Source: JAQVEB01 sp028698105
GTDB taxonomy: Bacteria > Bacteroidota > Bacteroidia > Bacteroidales > Dysgonomonadaceae
Length of the DNA: 33,517 nt
Assembly (NCBI GenBank): GCA_964293155.1
Contig: CAXYYA010000038.1
Location: 1 to 33,517 of the forward strand
Reading direction: 5' to 3'
How positions within the stretch are numbered: position 1 is the stretch's first letter; every line of letters begins with the position of its first letter. Positions 1 to 7,266 of this stretch are shown here, one piece after another. The position numbers and the translations under genes are program-made. The notes beneath the pieces were generated by a model. That model was not told the origin of the DNA, searched no databases, and saw nothing but the letters and a program-made list of their open reading frames with translations.

Positions 1-759
1 TACGTTGTTCTCCAACTTCGCAGCATCGCTATAATATCCTAAAGGGGCCGGTGTGGAATATTGAGAGACACCGGCAAACCGGAGTCCGCTGTTTCCGTTG
101 CCGCCGCCCAATCGGGCAATCAGAAGCGGTTTTTGGCTTCGTGCGGGTTTTTTAGCCGGAGAGACAGACGTTTCTTCGGTTCTTTCCGAATCACTTTTCT
201 TAATTTGTTCTTTCTCTATTTGCTCGTTTGAGGAAGGTTTATTGTCAGTCGGTTTAGGCAATTCTTCCGTCGGTTTTTCGACAGGTGTCTGCGATCCCGA
301 CTCCATTTGTTTCCTCAAATAACCGGTAATCAGATTTGATTTTGTATTTTGTATTGACGGTTGAACCGTTTTTCTCTGTTTAGGCGAAAGCCCGGGTTCC
401 GATAGCGAGGGGGAACCTGGTTTTTCCTCAACTGCCGTGCTGTTTTCTTCGGCTGTTTCGGCTTCGTTTTCCGTGGCAGGCTGATGCTCTTGCGTCGTTT
501 GTTGGTGCTCCACAATGGGGATATCTTTTTCGCTAACGGAAAAGGGATGAAGCAGGAACAATAATCCCAGCAAAGCCGCAGCAACACCCGCTGCCAACCA
601 TGGCCAGAGGAGTAAAGATCGTTTTTTTGCAGGCGCAAGTTGCTTTTCGATCCGATCCCACGCATTGGGATCAACCGGCAATCTGTGATCTTTCACTTTT
701 TCACTCACGCTTTGCGAAAAATCATCCAACTTATTTATATCCTGGGGATCAAACTGCAT
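1..759 (-). CDS. Membrane-anchored anti-sigma-like / putative outer-membrane protein, C-terminus cut by window edge
   Basis: The frame is open from the ATG at 759 to the window edge (253 codons, no stop), so the C-terminus is missing. The N-terminal ~45 residues are soluble and contain LPVDPNAWDRIEKQL. One transmembrane segment follows at about residues 46-65 (LLLWPWLAAGVAAALLGLLF), then about 150 residues rich in Glu, Pro, Gln and Lys, which look like a periplasmic linker. An aggaaaaa ribosome-binding stretch precedes the ATG, which lies 11 bases inside the upstream sigma-factor gene, so translation is probably coupled. By context it is the partner of that ECF sigma factor: in Bacteroidetes, proteins with this N-terminal layout often follow an ECF gene and may end in an outer-membrane beta-barrel. 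The barrel is not visible here, so function is inferred. Confidence 0.75.
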   Translation of the reverse strand, partial: MQFDPQDINKLDDFSQSVSEKVKDHRLPVDPNAWDRIEKQLAPAKKRSLLLWPWLAAGVAAALLGLLFLLHPFSVSEKDIPIVEHQQTTQEHQPATENEAETAEENSTAVEEKPGSPSLSEPGLSPKQRKTVQPSIQNTKSNLITGYLRKQMESGSQTPVEKPTEELPKPTDNKPSSNEQIEKEQIKKSDSERTEETSVSPAKKPARSQKPLLIARLGGGNGNSGLRFAGVSQYSTPAPLGYYSDAAKLENNV

Positions 760-1294
760 TTTTTTCCTGCATTAATCGTGTTACTTTCTCCTGAAGAATT
801 TGCCGTGCCCGATAAAACTGGGAACGCGACGTACTTTCCTGTATATTGAGCATCGCTGCAATTTCCTGATGCCGGTAGCCTTCTATCGCAAAGAGGTTGA
901 AAACCGTTCGGTAAGCATCGGGAAGTTCGGCAATGCAATCCATTAAATCGTCAGCCGTTACCTGTTCAACGGAAGGAGTATTTTCGTTATATCCCGTTTC
1001 AACAAGTAATCGCGTTTCTTTTTCCTTCAGCCTGTTTTTTGTACGAAGAAAATCGAGCGAAGTATTCACGAAAATCTTTCGTATCCAAGCTCCGAAAGGG
1101 CCGCTGCCCGAATACTGGTCCGTTTGTGTGAAAATTTTCAGAAACCCTTCCTGCAGCACATCTTTGGCATCATCACCGTCGGCAACATAGCGTTTGCATA
1201 AGGCCATCATCGCCGGAGCGTACTGTTCGTACACTTCTTTTCTTGCCCATAATTTACCTTCCTTACAAGCCGATATTAAACGATGTTCCGACAT
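749..1294 (-). CDS. RNA polymerase ECF-type sigma factor
   Basis: This 181-residue protein is the usual size for an extracytoplasmic-function sigma factor. Region 2 covers about residues 20-90 (KDVLQEGFLKIF, then FGAWIRKIFVNTSLDFLR), and region 4 covers about 115-175 (IAELPDAYRTVFNLFAIEGY, then a helix-turn-helix HQEIAAMLNIQESTSRSQFY). No region 1.1 or 3 is present. It should direct core RNA polymerase to a small regulon. Its TGA stop overlaps the start of the next gene by 11 bases, so the neighbour is probably its membrane regulator. The stimulus cannot be read from sequence. No TAnnTTTG promoter is evident just upstream, so it may be self-activated or read through from the SurA-like gene 95 bases upstream. 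Confidence 0.93.
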   Translation of the reverse strand: MSEHRLISACKEGKLWARKEVYEQYAPAMMALCKRYVADGDDAKDVLQEGFLKIFTQTDQYSGSGPFGAWIRKIFVNTSLDFLRTKNRLKEKETRLLVETGYNENTPSVEQVTADDLMDCIAELPDAYRTVFNLFAIEGYRHQEIAAMLNIQESTSRSQFYRARQILQEKVTRLMQEKNAV

Positions 1295-1389
1295 AAAACT
1301 TTTCCCTGTTTTCTATATGATGTTTTTGGGGTGCAAAATGTTGCAGGATAAATGAAAAATATTGTTAAAAATTTAGAAGCAGCGTTCCT

Positions 1390-2250
1390 TTATTTTAATC
1401 GTTTCAACAGACGTTTGTTCACTTTCACGGTATATTTTTTACGCAATCTTTTCATCGTTTCTTTTTCAAGGTATTGTTGATAATCGTTTATCACCGCCGA
1501 ACGTACATCTTCAAACGACGGTTGATCTTTTCTGATCGCAGCAACCACAAAATAAGGAAAATCGTCACCGGTTGCCGGAACCATGTCGCCGTCAAAAAAG
1601 CTGTAATCAACAAGTTCGTTTTGGCCTTTCTGCCAAACTCCCGATTCTGTTTTTACCACGTAACGGCTATCGGTTTCCTGCTCGTGCCTGATTGCCGAAG
1701 GCAAATCCTCGGGATTTGTTTTGAAAAGTTCGTTTGTTTTATTTTTTGAATATTCGTCGTGGCACATAACGATCATGCCCTTGTAGCCGGGCTGTTTCCA
1801 TCGGTAGTTTTTTTCATGGGTTTCAAAATATTCCTTTAATCCTTTTTCATCTGTTTGGGCTTTCTCCCACACCTGTTCGTTCATAAATGCGAAAAGAAGC
1901 ATCCCGTCGCGATACTCCTGCAGCAAATACCTGTTCTCGGGATTATTTTTACCCGAAGCCTGATCGAAATCCTGCACATACCGCGCATACTCTTGCCGGA
2001 AGTCAGGCGTTTTATCCATTCCCAATGCCAAAGCTTCCTGCACTTTCAACTTGAAATCAATATACATTCGTACATACTCCTCCAACGAAATCCGGTCGAA
2101 GGCATTCTGTTGACTTTTCCGGTAGGAATATGCGAATTCCGACAGCGTAACGGGATTTCCGTTTATCGTCATCAGCACCGGATCTGTTTGTGAAAACATC
2201 GTTTCACCTAAAAAAACAAAAAGCAGCAAAATAAGAGTTCTGAAGGGCAT
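1390..2250 (-). CDS. SurA/PpiC-like periplasmic chaperone lacking an obvious parvulin domain
   Basis: The predicted protein of 286 residues begins with a signal peptide (hydrophobic LILLLFVFLGETMF, probable cleavage near SQ) and then VLMTINGNPVTLSEFAYSYR, a form typical of the N-terminal segment of Bacteroidales SurA-like peptidyl-prolyl isomerases. The middle is helical (YVRMYIDFKLKVQEALALGM), and the C-terminus (DVRSAVINDYQQYLEKETMK) resembles the SurA C-terminal helix. At 286 residues it is shorter than multi-domain SurA, and I see no clear catalytic parvulin motif, so a chaperone role in outer-membrane protein folding is more likely than isomerase activity. The frame can start at TTG 2262, but that codon lies inside the guaB terminator, so ATG 2250 is preferred. 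It lies downstream of guaB on the same strand. Confidence 0.8.
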   Translation of the reverse strand: MPFRTLILLLFVFLGETMFSQTDPVLMTINGNPVTLSEFAYSYRKSQQNAFDRISLEEYVRMYIDFKLKVQEALALGMDKTPDFRQEYARYVQDFDQASGKNNPENRYLLQEYRDGMLLFAFMNEQVWEKAQTDEKGLKEYFETHEKNYRWKQPGYKGMIVMCHDEYSKNKTNELFKTNPEDLPSAIRHEQETDSRYVVKTESGVWQKGQNELVDYSFFDGDMVPATGDDFPYFVVAAIRKDQPSFEDVRSAVINDYQQYLEKETMKRLRKKYTVKVNKRLLKRLK

Positions 2251-2260
2251 AGCGTTATAC

Positions 2261-2296
2261 AAAAAACGTTCTCCGTTTGGTATAACGAAGAACGTT
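2261..2296 (-). terminator. Intrinsic terminator of guaB
   Basis: On the minus strand the arms AACGTTCT (2296-2289) and AGAACGTT (2272-2265) form an 8-bp stem. An inner CGTT/AACG stem continues it past a single mismatch, and a run of six T (2266-2261) follows directly. It sits 26 bases after the guaB stop and only about 10 bases before the ATG of the SurA-like gene, so it probably limits read-through into that gene. Confidence 0.8.
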
Positions 2297-2321
2297 GAAG
2301 AAAATTATATTTCGTCTTATT

Positions 2322-3803
2322 TTACTTGTCGCTTTCTCTGCTGTAATTCGGGGCTTCGCGCGTGATCATCACGCCGTGCGGATGACTTTCGAGGTAACCG
2401 GCCGACGTAATCTTCGTGAATTTCGCATCGTGCAACTTCCCGATATTGGCAGCGCCGCAATATCCCATACCGGCACGCAATCCGCCAACCATCTGATAAA
2501 TAACCTCCTGTAAGGTTCCTTTGAACGGCACGCGTGCCTCAATCCCTTCGGGAACCAGTTTTTTGATGTCGTCTTCCACATCCTGGAAATAGCGGTCTTT
2601 CGAGCCTTTCTGCATGGCAGAAAGCGAACCCATGCCGCGATAGGTTTTAAACTTTCGTCCGTTAAAAATGATGGTCTCACCCGGCGATTCTTCCGTTCCG
2701 GCAAGCAACGAGCCCATCATAACCGACCAACCGCCGGCGGCCAGCGCCTTCACAATATCGCCCGAATAGCGCAATCCGCCATCGGCGATAACCGGAATTC
2801 CCGATCCCTTGAGGGCGTGCGAAACGTCGTAAATGGCCGAGAGCTGCGGAACGCCCACACCCGCAATCACGCGGGTTGTACAAATGGAACCCGGCCCAAT
2901 TCCAACTTTCACGGCATCGGCTCCGGCTTCTACCAAAAATTTGGCCGCTTCGGCCGTTGCGATGTTGCCTACCACCACATCAATATCGGGATATGTTTTT
3001 TTCACGAGCCTCAACATATCGGCCACGCCTTTGGAGTGTCCGTGCGCAGTGTCAATAACAATGGCGTCAACGCCCGCATCAATGAGTGCGCCGGCTCTTT
3101 CCACCGAGTCGTAAGTTACACCAATGCCGGCAGCCACGCGCAAGCGTCCCTGATCATCTTTGCAGGCAAACGGTTTATCCTTTGCCTTTGTGATGTCTTT
3201 GTATGTGATCAACCCAATCAGTTTATTGTTCGAGTCAACCACCGGTAGTTTTTCAATTTTGTTTGCCTGAAGAATATCCGCAGCAGCATCCAGATCGGTA
3301 GTTTGCCGGGTAGTAACCAGATTGTCTTTGGTCATCACTTCGTAAATGCGTTTTTCCATTGACCGCTCAAAACGAAGATCGCGGTTCGTTACAATTCCCA
3401 CCAGCCGGTTTTCCTCATCCACCACAGGAATTCCGCCGATCTTAAATTCGGCCATCAGCGCCAGCGCATCGGCAACGGTTTTTCCGGGTTGTATGCTGAT
3501 GGGGTTCAGGATCATGCCGTTTTCGGCACGTTTAACGGCTTTCACCTGTTTGGCCTGCTCTTCGATGGTCATATTTTTGTGGATGACACCGATACCGCCT
3601 TCGCGGGCGATGGCAATGGCCATAGTGGTTTCGGTCACCGTGTCCATAGCGGCAGACACCATCGGGATGTTGAGGGAGATGTTTCGAGTAAATTTAGTGG
3701 AGAGATCAACGTTACGCGGTAACACTTCGGAGTATGCGGGGACTAACAACAGGTCGTCGAAAGTCAACCCTTCCATCGTAATTTTATCTGCAATAAATGA
3801 CAT
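2322..3803 (-). CDS. guaB: Inosine-5'-monophosphate dehydrogenase
   Basis: GuaB oxidises IMP to XMP with NAD+, the committed step to GMP, in the cytoplasm. The protein is 493 residues, close to the ~490 usual for bacterial IMPDH. The N-terminus LTFDDLLLVPAYSEVLPR is typical. Two CBS domains interrupt the TIM barrel at about residues 97-205 (IGGIPVVDEENRLVGIVTNR and KLPVVDSNNKLIGLITYKD). The catalytic loop GIGPGSICTTR carries the nucleophile Cys308; the phosphate-binding VIADGGLRYSGDI and the flap YRGMGSLSAM are present. The ATG at 3803 lies 30 bases below a TAnnTTTG motif, and an intrinsic terminator follows the stop, so it is largely its own transcription unit, divergent from the peroxiredoxin gene. 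No truncation or missing key residue was seen. Confidence 0.98.
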   Translation of the reverse strand: MSFIADKITMEGLTFDDLLLVPAYSEVLPRNVDLSTKFTRNISLNIPMVSAAMDTVTETTMAIAIAREGGIGVIHKNMTIEEQAKQVKAVKRAENGMILNPISIQPGKTVADALALMAEFKIGGIPVVDEENRLVGIVTNRDLRFERSMEKRIYEVMTKDNLVTTRQTTDLDAAADILQANKIEKLPVVDSNNKLIGLITYKDITKAKDKPFACKDDQGRLRVAAGIGVTYDSVERAGALIDAGVDAIVIDTAHGHSKGVADMLRLVKKTYPDIDVVVGNIATAEAAKFLVEAGADAVKVGIGPGSICTTRVIAGVGVPQLSAIYDVSHALKGSGIPVIADGGLRYSGDIVKALAAGGWSVMMGSLLAGTEESPGETIIFNGRKFKTYRGMGSLSAMQKGSKDRYFQDVEDDIKKLVPEGIEARVPFKGTLQEVIYQMVGGLRAGMGYCGAANIGKLHDAKFTKITSAGYLESHPHGVMITREAPNYSRESDK

Positions 3804-3832
3804 AAATTTTCACCTTTATTTTTTATTGCATG

Positions 3833-3840
3833 CAAATGTA
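3833..3840 (-). promoter_or_regulatory. guaB: Candidate -7 promoter element of guaB
   Basis: TACATTTG on the minus strand matches the Bacteroides primary-sigma -7 consensus TAnnTTTG. It places a start site near 3826 and gives a short leader of about 23 bases before the guaB ATG. No convincing TTG -33 element was found at the usual distance. Confidence 0.5.
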
Positions 3841-3961
3841 GGTATTTTTGAAGAAATTGTTGTTATGAAAGACGTTAATTTTTCATCATCTCTGGAATTT
3901 TTATAAATAAAATCTATATCAGATAAATGTTCATCTGTTTTTTTCGCACCGTAAAAAGCGA

Positions 3962-3969
3962 TATATTTG
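3962..3969 (+). promoter_or_regulatory. Candidate -7 promoter element of the peroxiredoxin gene
   Basis: TATATTTG matches TAnnTTTG and lies 46 bases before the ATG at 4008, predicting a start site near 3976. It also argues against the upstream in-frame ATG at 3927, which would precede the promoter. The -33 region has only a T-rich tract. Confidence 0.5.
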
Positions 3970-4007
3970 GAGCGTTAATTTGTCACATTTTAAAAAAATC
4001 AAAAATT

Positions 4008-4655
4008 ATGTCAGTATTAGTAGGAAAAAGGGCTCCCGCATTTTGGGCGCCGGCAGTTATAAACGGAACAGAGATTGAAGCAAGTTTCTCTCTTGAACAA
4101 TACATCGGGAAAAAATATGTTGTTTTCTTCTTTTATCCGGCAGATTTCACTTTTGTATGCCCTACCGAAATTATCGCTTTTCAGGAAAAAATAGCGGAGT
4201 TTGAGGATAGAAACACCGTTGTAGTGGCTGCATCCACCGATTCCGTAACCACGCACTGGACTTGGCTTCAGACACCAAGAAACAACGGCGGAATTAAAGG
4301 CGTTACTTATCCGATTGTGGCGGATCACGCAAAAGTTATCTCGATGCAATATGATGTGCTCGCAGGAGAATATGATGCCGATGATATGGGCAATCCGATA
4401 TTTACCGGATCGCCGGAAGCTTACCGGGGATTATTTCTAATTGATAAAGAAGGAATCGTGCGTCATCAGGTGGTAAACGATATGCCGCTGGGCAGAAGCG
4501 TTGACGAGATTCTGCGTGTTATTGATGCGTTGCAGTTTACCGAAGAATTCGGCGAAGTATGCCCCGCAGACTGGCACAAAGGCGACAAGGGCTTGCAGGC
4601 CACACACGAAGGAATCGCTTCTTATCTGAGTGAAAAAGAAGAAGAGAAACAATAA
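4008..4655 (+). CDS. 2-Cys peroxiredoxin (AhpC/TSA family)
   Basis: A thiol peroxidase that reduces H2O2, organic peroxides or peroxynitrite in the cytoplasm. The 215-residue protein has the peroxidatic Cys51 in FTFVCPTE and the resolving Cys185 in EVCPADW, so it is a typical 2-Cys enzyme. The active-site Pro/Thr (PxxxTxxC pattern in PADFTFVC) is intact. The frame is open from ATG 3927, but 4008 fits the family N-terminus (SVLVGKRAPAFWAPAV) and lies downstream of the candidate promoter. It is divergent from guaB. No AhpF, thioredoxin or rubrerythrin gene is adjacent, so the reductant is unknown. A strong hairpin terminator follows at 4673-4699. Calling it ahpC would be possible but the subfamily is not certain, so no symbol is given. 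Confidence 0.96.
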   Translation: MSVLVGKRAPAFWAPAVINGTEIEASFSLEQYIGKKYVVFFFYPADFTFVCPTEIIAFQEKIAEFEDRNTVVVAASTDSVTTHWTWLQTPRNNGGIKGVTYPIVADHAKVISMQYDVLAGEYDADDMGNPIFTGSPEAYRGLFLIDKEGIVRHQVVNDMPLGRSVDEILRVIDALQFTEEFGEVCPADWHKGDKGLQATHEGIASYLSEKEEEKQ

Positions 4656-4672
4656 CCATTTGAAAAGACCAC

Positions 4673-4699
4673 AAAAAAAGCCCCGGAAACGGGGCTTTT
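4673..4699. terminator. Bidirectional intrinsic terminator between peroxiredoxin and serine palmitoyltransferase genes
   Basis: A perfect 10-bp stem (AAAAGCCCCG, loop GAAA, CGGGGCTTTT) has a T tail on the plus strand and seven A upstream, which serve as the T tail on the minus strand. It can therefore end both convergent transcripts, 18 bases after the peroxiredoxin stop and about 30 bases after the stop of the opposite gene. Confidence 0.9.
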
Positions 4700-4730
4700 G
4701 TATTTTGTATTTCGCAGGACGGATAAAGAA

Positions 4731-5921
4731 CTATATTACGCCTAATTGCCGGAATATTTTATCAATATGTTCCACGGCATAATCTATTTGTTCAATGGTA
4801 TGCGTAGCCATGAGCGAAAAACGGATCAACGTGTCGTCGGGCGATACGGCAGGCGAAACAACCGGATTCACAAAAATGCCCTCTTCAAACAATAACTTGG
4901 TGATAAGGAATGTTTTATCGTTGTCCCTGATATAAAGCGGAATGATGGGCGTTGAAGTGGGCCCAATCTCAAAACCTCTTTCTCTGAACTGGTTAATGGT
5001 GTAGTGCGTCAGTTCCCACAAATGCTTTACCCGTTCGGGTTCCGATTTCAGGATGTCCAACGCGGCCGATGCAGCTGCCGTGGCCGCGGGGGTTATGCTG
5101 GCGCTGAAAATGTACGGCCGTGCATTGTGCCGCAGGTAGTTGATCGTGGCATAATCTCCGGCGATAAACCCTCCGATGGAGGCAAGCGACTTGCTGAAAG
5201 TGCCCATCACCAAATCCACCTCGTCCAGCAATCCGAAATGATCGCACACGCCTTTGCCACTGTATTTGCGGCCTAAAACTCCCAGTCCGTGGGCTTCGTC
5301 AACCATGATGTTTGCGTTATACTTTCGCGCCAGTTTTACGATTCCGGGCAAATCCGTTAAATCGCCTTCCATGCTGAACACACCATCCACTACGATGAGT
5401 TTCACTTTTCGCGGATCACACCGTTTCAACTGTTTTTCCAGCGAATCCATATCGTTGTGGCGGAATTTAAACTTGGTGGAAAACGATGTGCGCAAGCCTT
5501 CGATAATGGAGGCATGGTTTCTTTCGTCCCAAAGAATGTAATCGTCGCGTCCGGTTAAGCAGGAGATAACGCCTTCGTTCACGGTGAATCCGGTGGAAAA
5601 CACCACGGCGTCGTCCTTATTCATAAAATTGGCAAGCTTACGTTCCAATTCAATGTGAATATCGAGCGTTCCGTTCAGAAAACGCGATCCGGCCATCCCC
5701 GTGCCATATTTCATGGTGGCATCGGCGGCAGCTTTCTTCACTTTAGGGTGATTCGTAAGTCCCAGATAAGCATTGGAGCCAAACATCAACACCTTTTTCC
5801 CGTTAATGACAACTTCCGTATCCTGATCGCTTTCGATAACCCTGAAATATGGATAAATGCCTGCCGCTTTCGCGCGTTGCGGGGCATCGTATTTTGACAT
5901 TTTTTCTTTTAACAGATTCAT
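4731..5921 (-). CDS. spt: Serine palmitoyltransferase (alpha-oxoamine synthase family)
   Basis: A PLP enzyme that condenses L-serine with a fatty acyl-CoA/ACP to a 3-keto-sphinganine, the first step of sphingolipid synthesis. The 396-residue length and N-terminus MNLLKEKMSKYDAPQ followed by GIYPYFRVIE resemble the Bacteroides SPT more than KBL or BioF. Family residues are present: substrate loop AGSRFLNGTLDIHIELE, His136 in RNHAS stacking on PLP, DEAHGLG at 208-214, and the Schiff-base Lys244 in GTFSKSLASIGG. The extra residues around YSGKGVCDHFG also fit SPT. The start at 5921 is kept because the family N-terminus matches; ATG 5900 is an alternative. AONS (BioF) or KBL activity cannot be fully excluded, but no biotin or threonine genes are near. 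No other sphingolipid gene is in the window. Confidence 0.88.
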   Translation of the reverse strand: MNLLKEKMSKYDAPQRAKAAGIYPYFRVIESDQDTEVVINGKKVLMFGSNAYLGLTNHPKVKKAAADATMKYGTGMAGSRFLNGTLDIHIELERKLANFMNKDDAVVFSTGFTVNEGVISCLTGRDDYILWDERNHASIIEGLRTSFSTKFKFRHNDMDSLEKQLKRCDPRKVKLIVVDGVFSMEGDLTDLPGIVKLARKYNANIMVDEAHGLGVLGRKYSGKGVCDHFGLLDEVDLVMGTFSKSLASIGGFIAGDYATINYLRHNARPYIFSASITPAATAAASAALDILKSEPERVKHLWELTHYTINQFRERGFEIGPTSTPIIPLYIRDNDKTFLITKLLFEEGIFVNPVVSPAVSPDDTLIRFSLMATHTIEQIDYAVEHIDKIFRQLGVI

Positions 5922-6007
5922 TCCATTGTTTTTAGACGTTTATTTTATCTTTCCGAAAAAGATTCATCTGTCTTGCCCTAATTGATTTTTAACTGATAAA
6001 ACGGCTA

Positions 6008-6015
6008 CAAAGATA
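6008..6015 (-). promoter_or_regulatory. spt: Candidate -7 promoter element of the serine palmitoyltransferase gene
   Basis: TATCTTTG on the minus strand matches TAnnTTTG and predicts a start near 6001 with an 80-base leader. The region upstream has no obvious TTG at 19-21 bases. Confidence 0.4.
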
Positions 6016-6194
6016 GCAATAAATTTAGATTATGTAATGAATTTGTACGCGATTTGTAGCGAGCGCCCGAAACGGCAGAACCACTTCATTATAAAGACGT
6101 AATAAAACAGGGCCTATCTTTTAGGGGTGTACTGTAAACATTTTCGCACGAAGTGCGTTCTACAAGAAAACAAACTATTTAAAATACAACAATT

Positions 6195-6713
6195 ATGCTA
6201 AGTAAGAAATTAGAAACGGCGATAAACAAACAAATCAATGCCGAGTATTGGTCGGCATATTTATATCTGTCTATGTCGAATCATTTTGCGGCCGAAGGGT
6301 TGCAGGGAATGGCCAACTGGTTTAAAATTCAATTTAAGGAAGAACAAGACCATGCCCTTAAGTTTATTAACTACGTGATTTCCAAAGGGAACAGGGTTGA
6401 ACTCCTGCCGATAGAAAAAGTTGAAACTAAGTGGGATTCTATTCTCGCAGCTTTCAAAGATACCCTGGCGCACGAGAAAGTGGTAACATCCCGCATTCAC
6501 GAATTGGTGGCGCTGGCGCGTGAAGAAAAAGATTACGCTACAGAAAACATGCTTCAGTGGTTCGTGAACGAACAGGTGGAAGAAGAAGAAACCGCCCAGG
6601 GCATTATTGATGCACTGAAACTCATCGGCGATAACGGAATGGGTATTTATATGATGGATAAAGACTTGTCGCAACGGGTGTACACACCGGCGACCGCGGC
6701 CGAAAACGCATAA
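6195..6713 (+). CDS. ftnA: Non-haem ferritin
   Basis: An iron-storage cage subunit that oxidises Fe(II) and mineralises Fe(III) in the cytoplasm. The 172-residue protein has the complete ferroxidase-centre set in bacterial FtnA spacing: Glu17 (INAEYWSAYLY), Glu50 and His53 (KEEQDHALKF), Glu94, plus Glu126/Gln127 and Glu130 in FVNEQVEEE. No haem-binding Met of bacterioferritin type is evident, so it is a ferritin and not Bfr or Dps. It is monocistronic, with a small palindrome (CGCAC GAA GTGCG, 6145-6157) in the leader and a terminator behind. The only promoter-like match upstream is an imperfect TATCTTTT at 6115. Proximity to a peroxiredoxin gene suits oxidative-stress control, but no Fur- or OxyR-type site is recognised. 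Confidence 0.97.
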   Translation: MLSKKLETAINKQINAEYWSAYLYLSMSNHFAAEGLQGMANWFKIQFKEEQDHALKFINYVISKGNRVELLPIEKVETKWDSILAAFKDTLAHEKVVTSRIHELVALAREEKDYATENMLQWFVNEQVEEEETAQGIIDALKLIGDNGMGIYMMDKDLSQRVYTPATAAENA

Positions 6714-6737
6714 AACCATTCTGAAAGTTAAAAAAAC

Positions 6738-6769
6738 AGGGATGTGACGAAAAGTTTCATCCTTTTTTT
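6738..6769 (+). terminator. Intrinsic terminator of the ferritin gene
   Basis: The arms AGGGATG (6738-6744) and CATCCTT (6758-6764) pair with one G-T wobble and lead straight into a T tract at 6763-6769. It lies 24 bases after the ferritin stop. Confidence 0.7.
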
Positions 6770-6891
6770 ATTGCTGAATCCGGAGAAATCGTACTTTATG
6801 TGCCGCCGCCGACATTCAACGTAATTTCCAAATATTAACGATTTAAAATAAACCTTATCGTAAAAAAAGATTCATATAATTGATAATTTCA

Positions 6892-6899
6892 TACATTTG
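6892..6899 (+). promoter_or_regulatory. Candidate -7 promoter element for the small membrane protein / TraB-GumN operon
   Basis: TACATTTG matches TAnnTTTG exactly and predicts a start near 6906, 19 bases before the ATG at 6925. The -33 position is AT-rich but lacks a clear TTG. Confidence 0.5.
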
Positions 6900-6924
6900 C
6901 ACAAATTAAACAATTGATAACTAC

Positions 6925-7260
6925 ATGACGAACGACCGATTTAAACGATTAGGCAAATGCATTATGCTCGACCTGGTGGGTATGGCTTCCATGGCCATTC
7001 CTGTTATCGGGCCCGCATTTGACATTGTTTGGGCGCCCATTGCGGCATCCATCAGTTACAAAATGTTTGGCGATAAACGCGGTAAATACACCTCGCTGAT
7101 CACCTTTGTTGAAGAAATCCTTCCAATGACTGATTTTATTCCTTCGTTTACCATTTTCTGCGTTTTGTTCGATATCATCGGTATCGGTAAAGAAGCCGAA
7201 CCCGTGAGTTCGACAACGGGAACCGCTCCCATTGATACGGATTACGTTGAAGTAAAATAG
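6925..7260 (+). CDS. Small conserved-type membrane protein of unknown function
   Basis: I do not recognise an assigned function. The 111-residue protein starts with a basic segment (MTNDRFKRLGKCIML), then a hydrophobic stretch at about residues 15-45 (GMASMAIPVIGPAFDIVWAP) and a second at about 72-92 (FIPSFTIFCVLFDIIGIG). This suggests two membrane passes with both ends on the same side, and a short acidic tail (ending DTDYVEVK). Pro/Gly-rich turns inside the first hydrophobic part hint at a re-entrant or kinked helix. Its stop is 6 bases before the TraB/GumN gene, so the two are almost certainly co-transcribed and possibly act together at the envelope. It is a real gene by promoter, spacing and codon use; its role is open. 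Confidence 0.8.
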   Translation: MTNDRFKRLGKCIMLDLVGMASMAIPVIGPAFDIVWAPIAASISYKMFGDKRGKYTSLITFVEEILPMTDFIPSFTIFCVLFDIIGIGKEAEPVSSTTGTAPIDTDYVEVK

Positions 7261-7266
7261 AAAAAC

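Noticed and set aside
749..1190. Plus-strand frames over the sigma-factor gene
   Set aside because: Shadows of a clear ECF sigma factor; no domain content.
3927..4007. Longer peroxiredoxin start at ATG 3927
   Set aside because: The extra 27 residues are not family-like and a TAnnTTTG promoter motif lies inside them.
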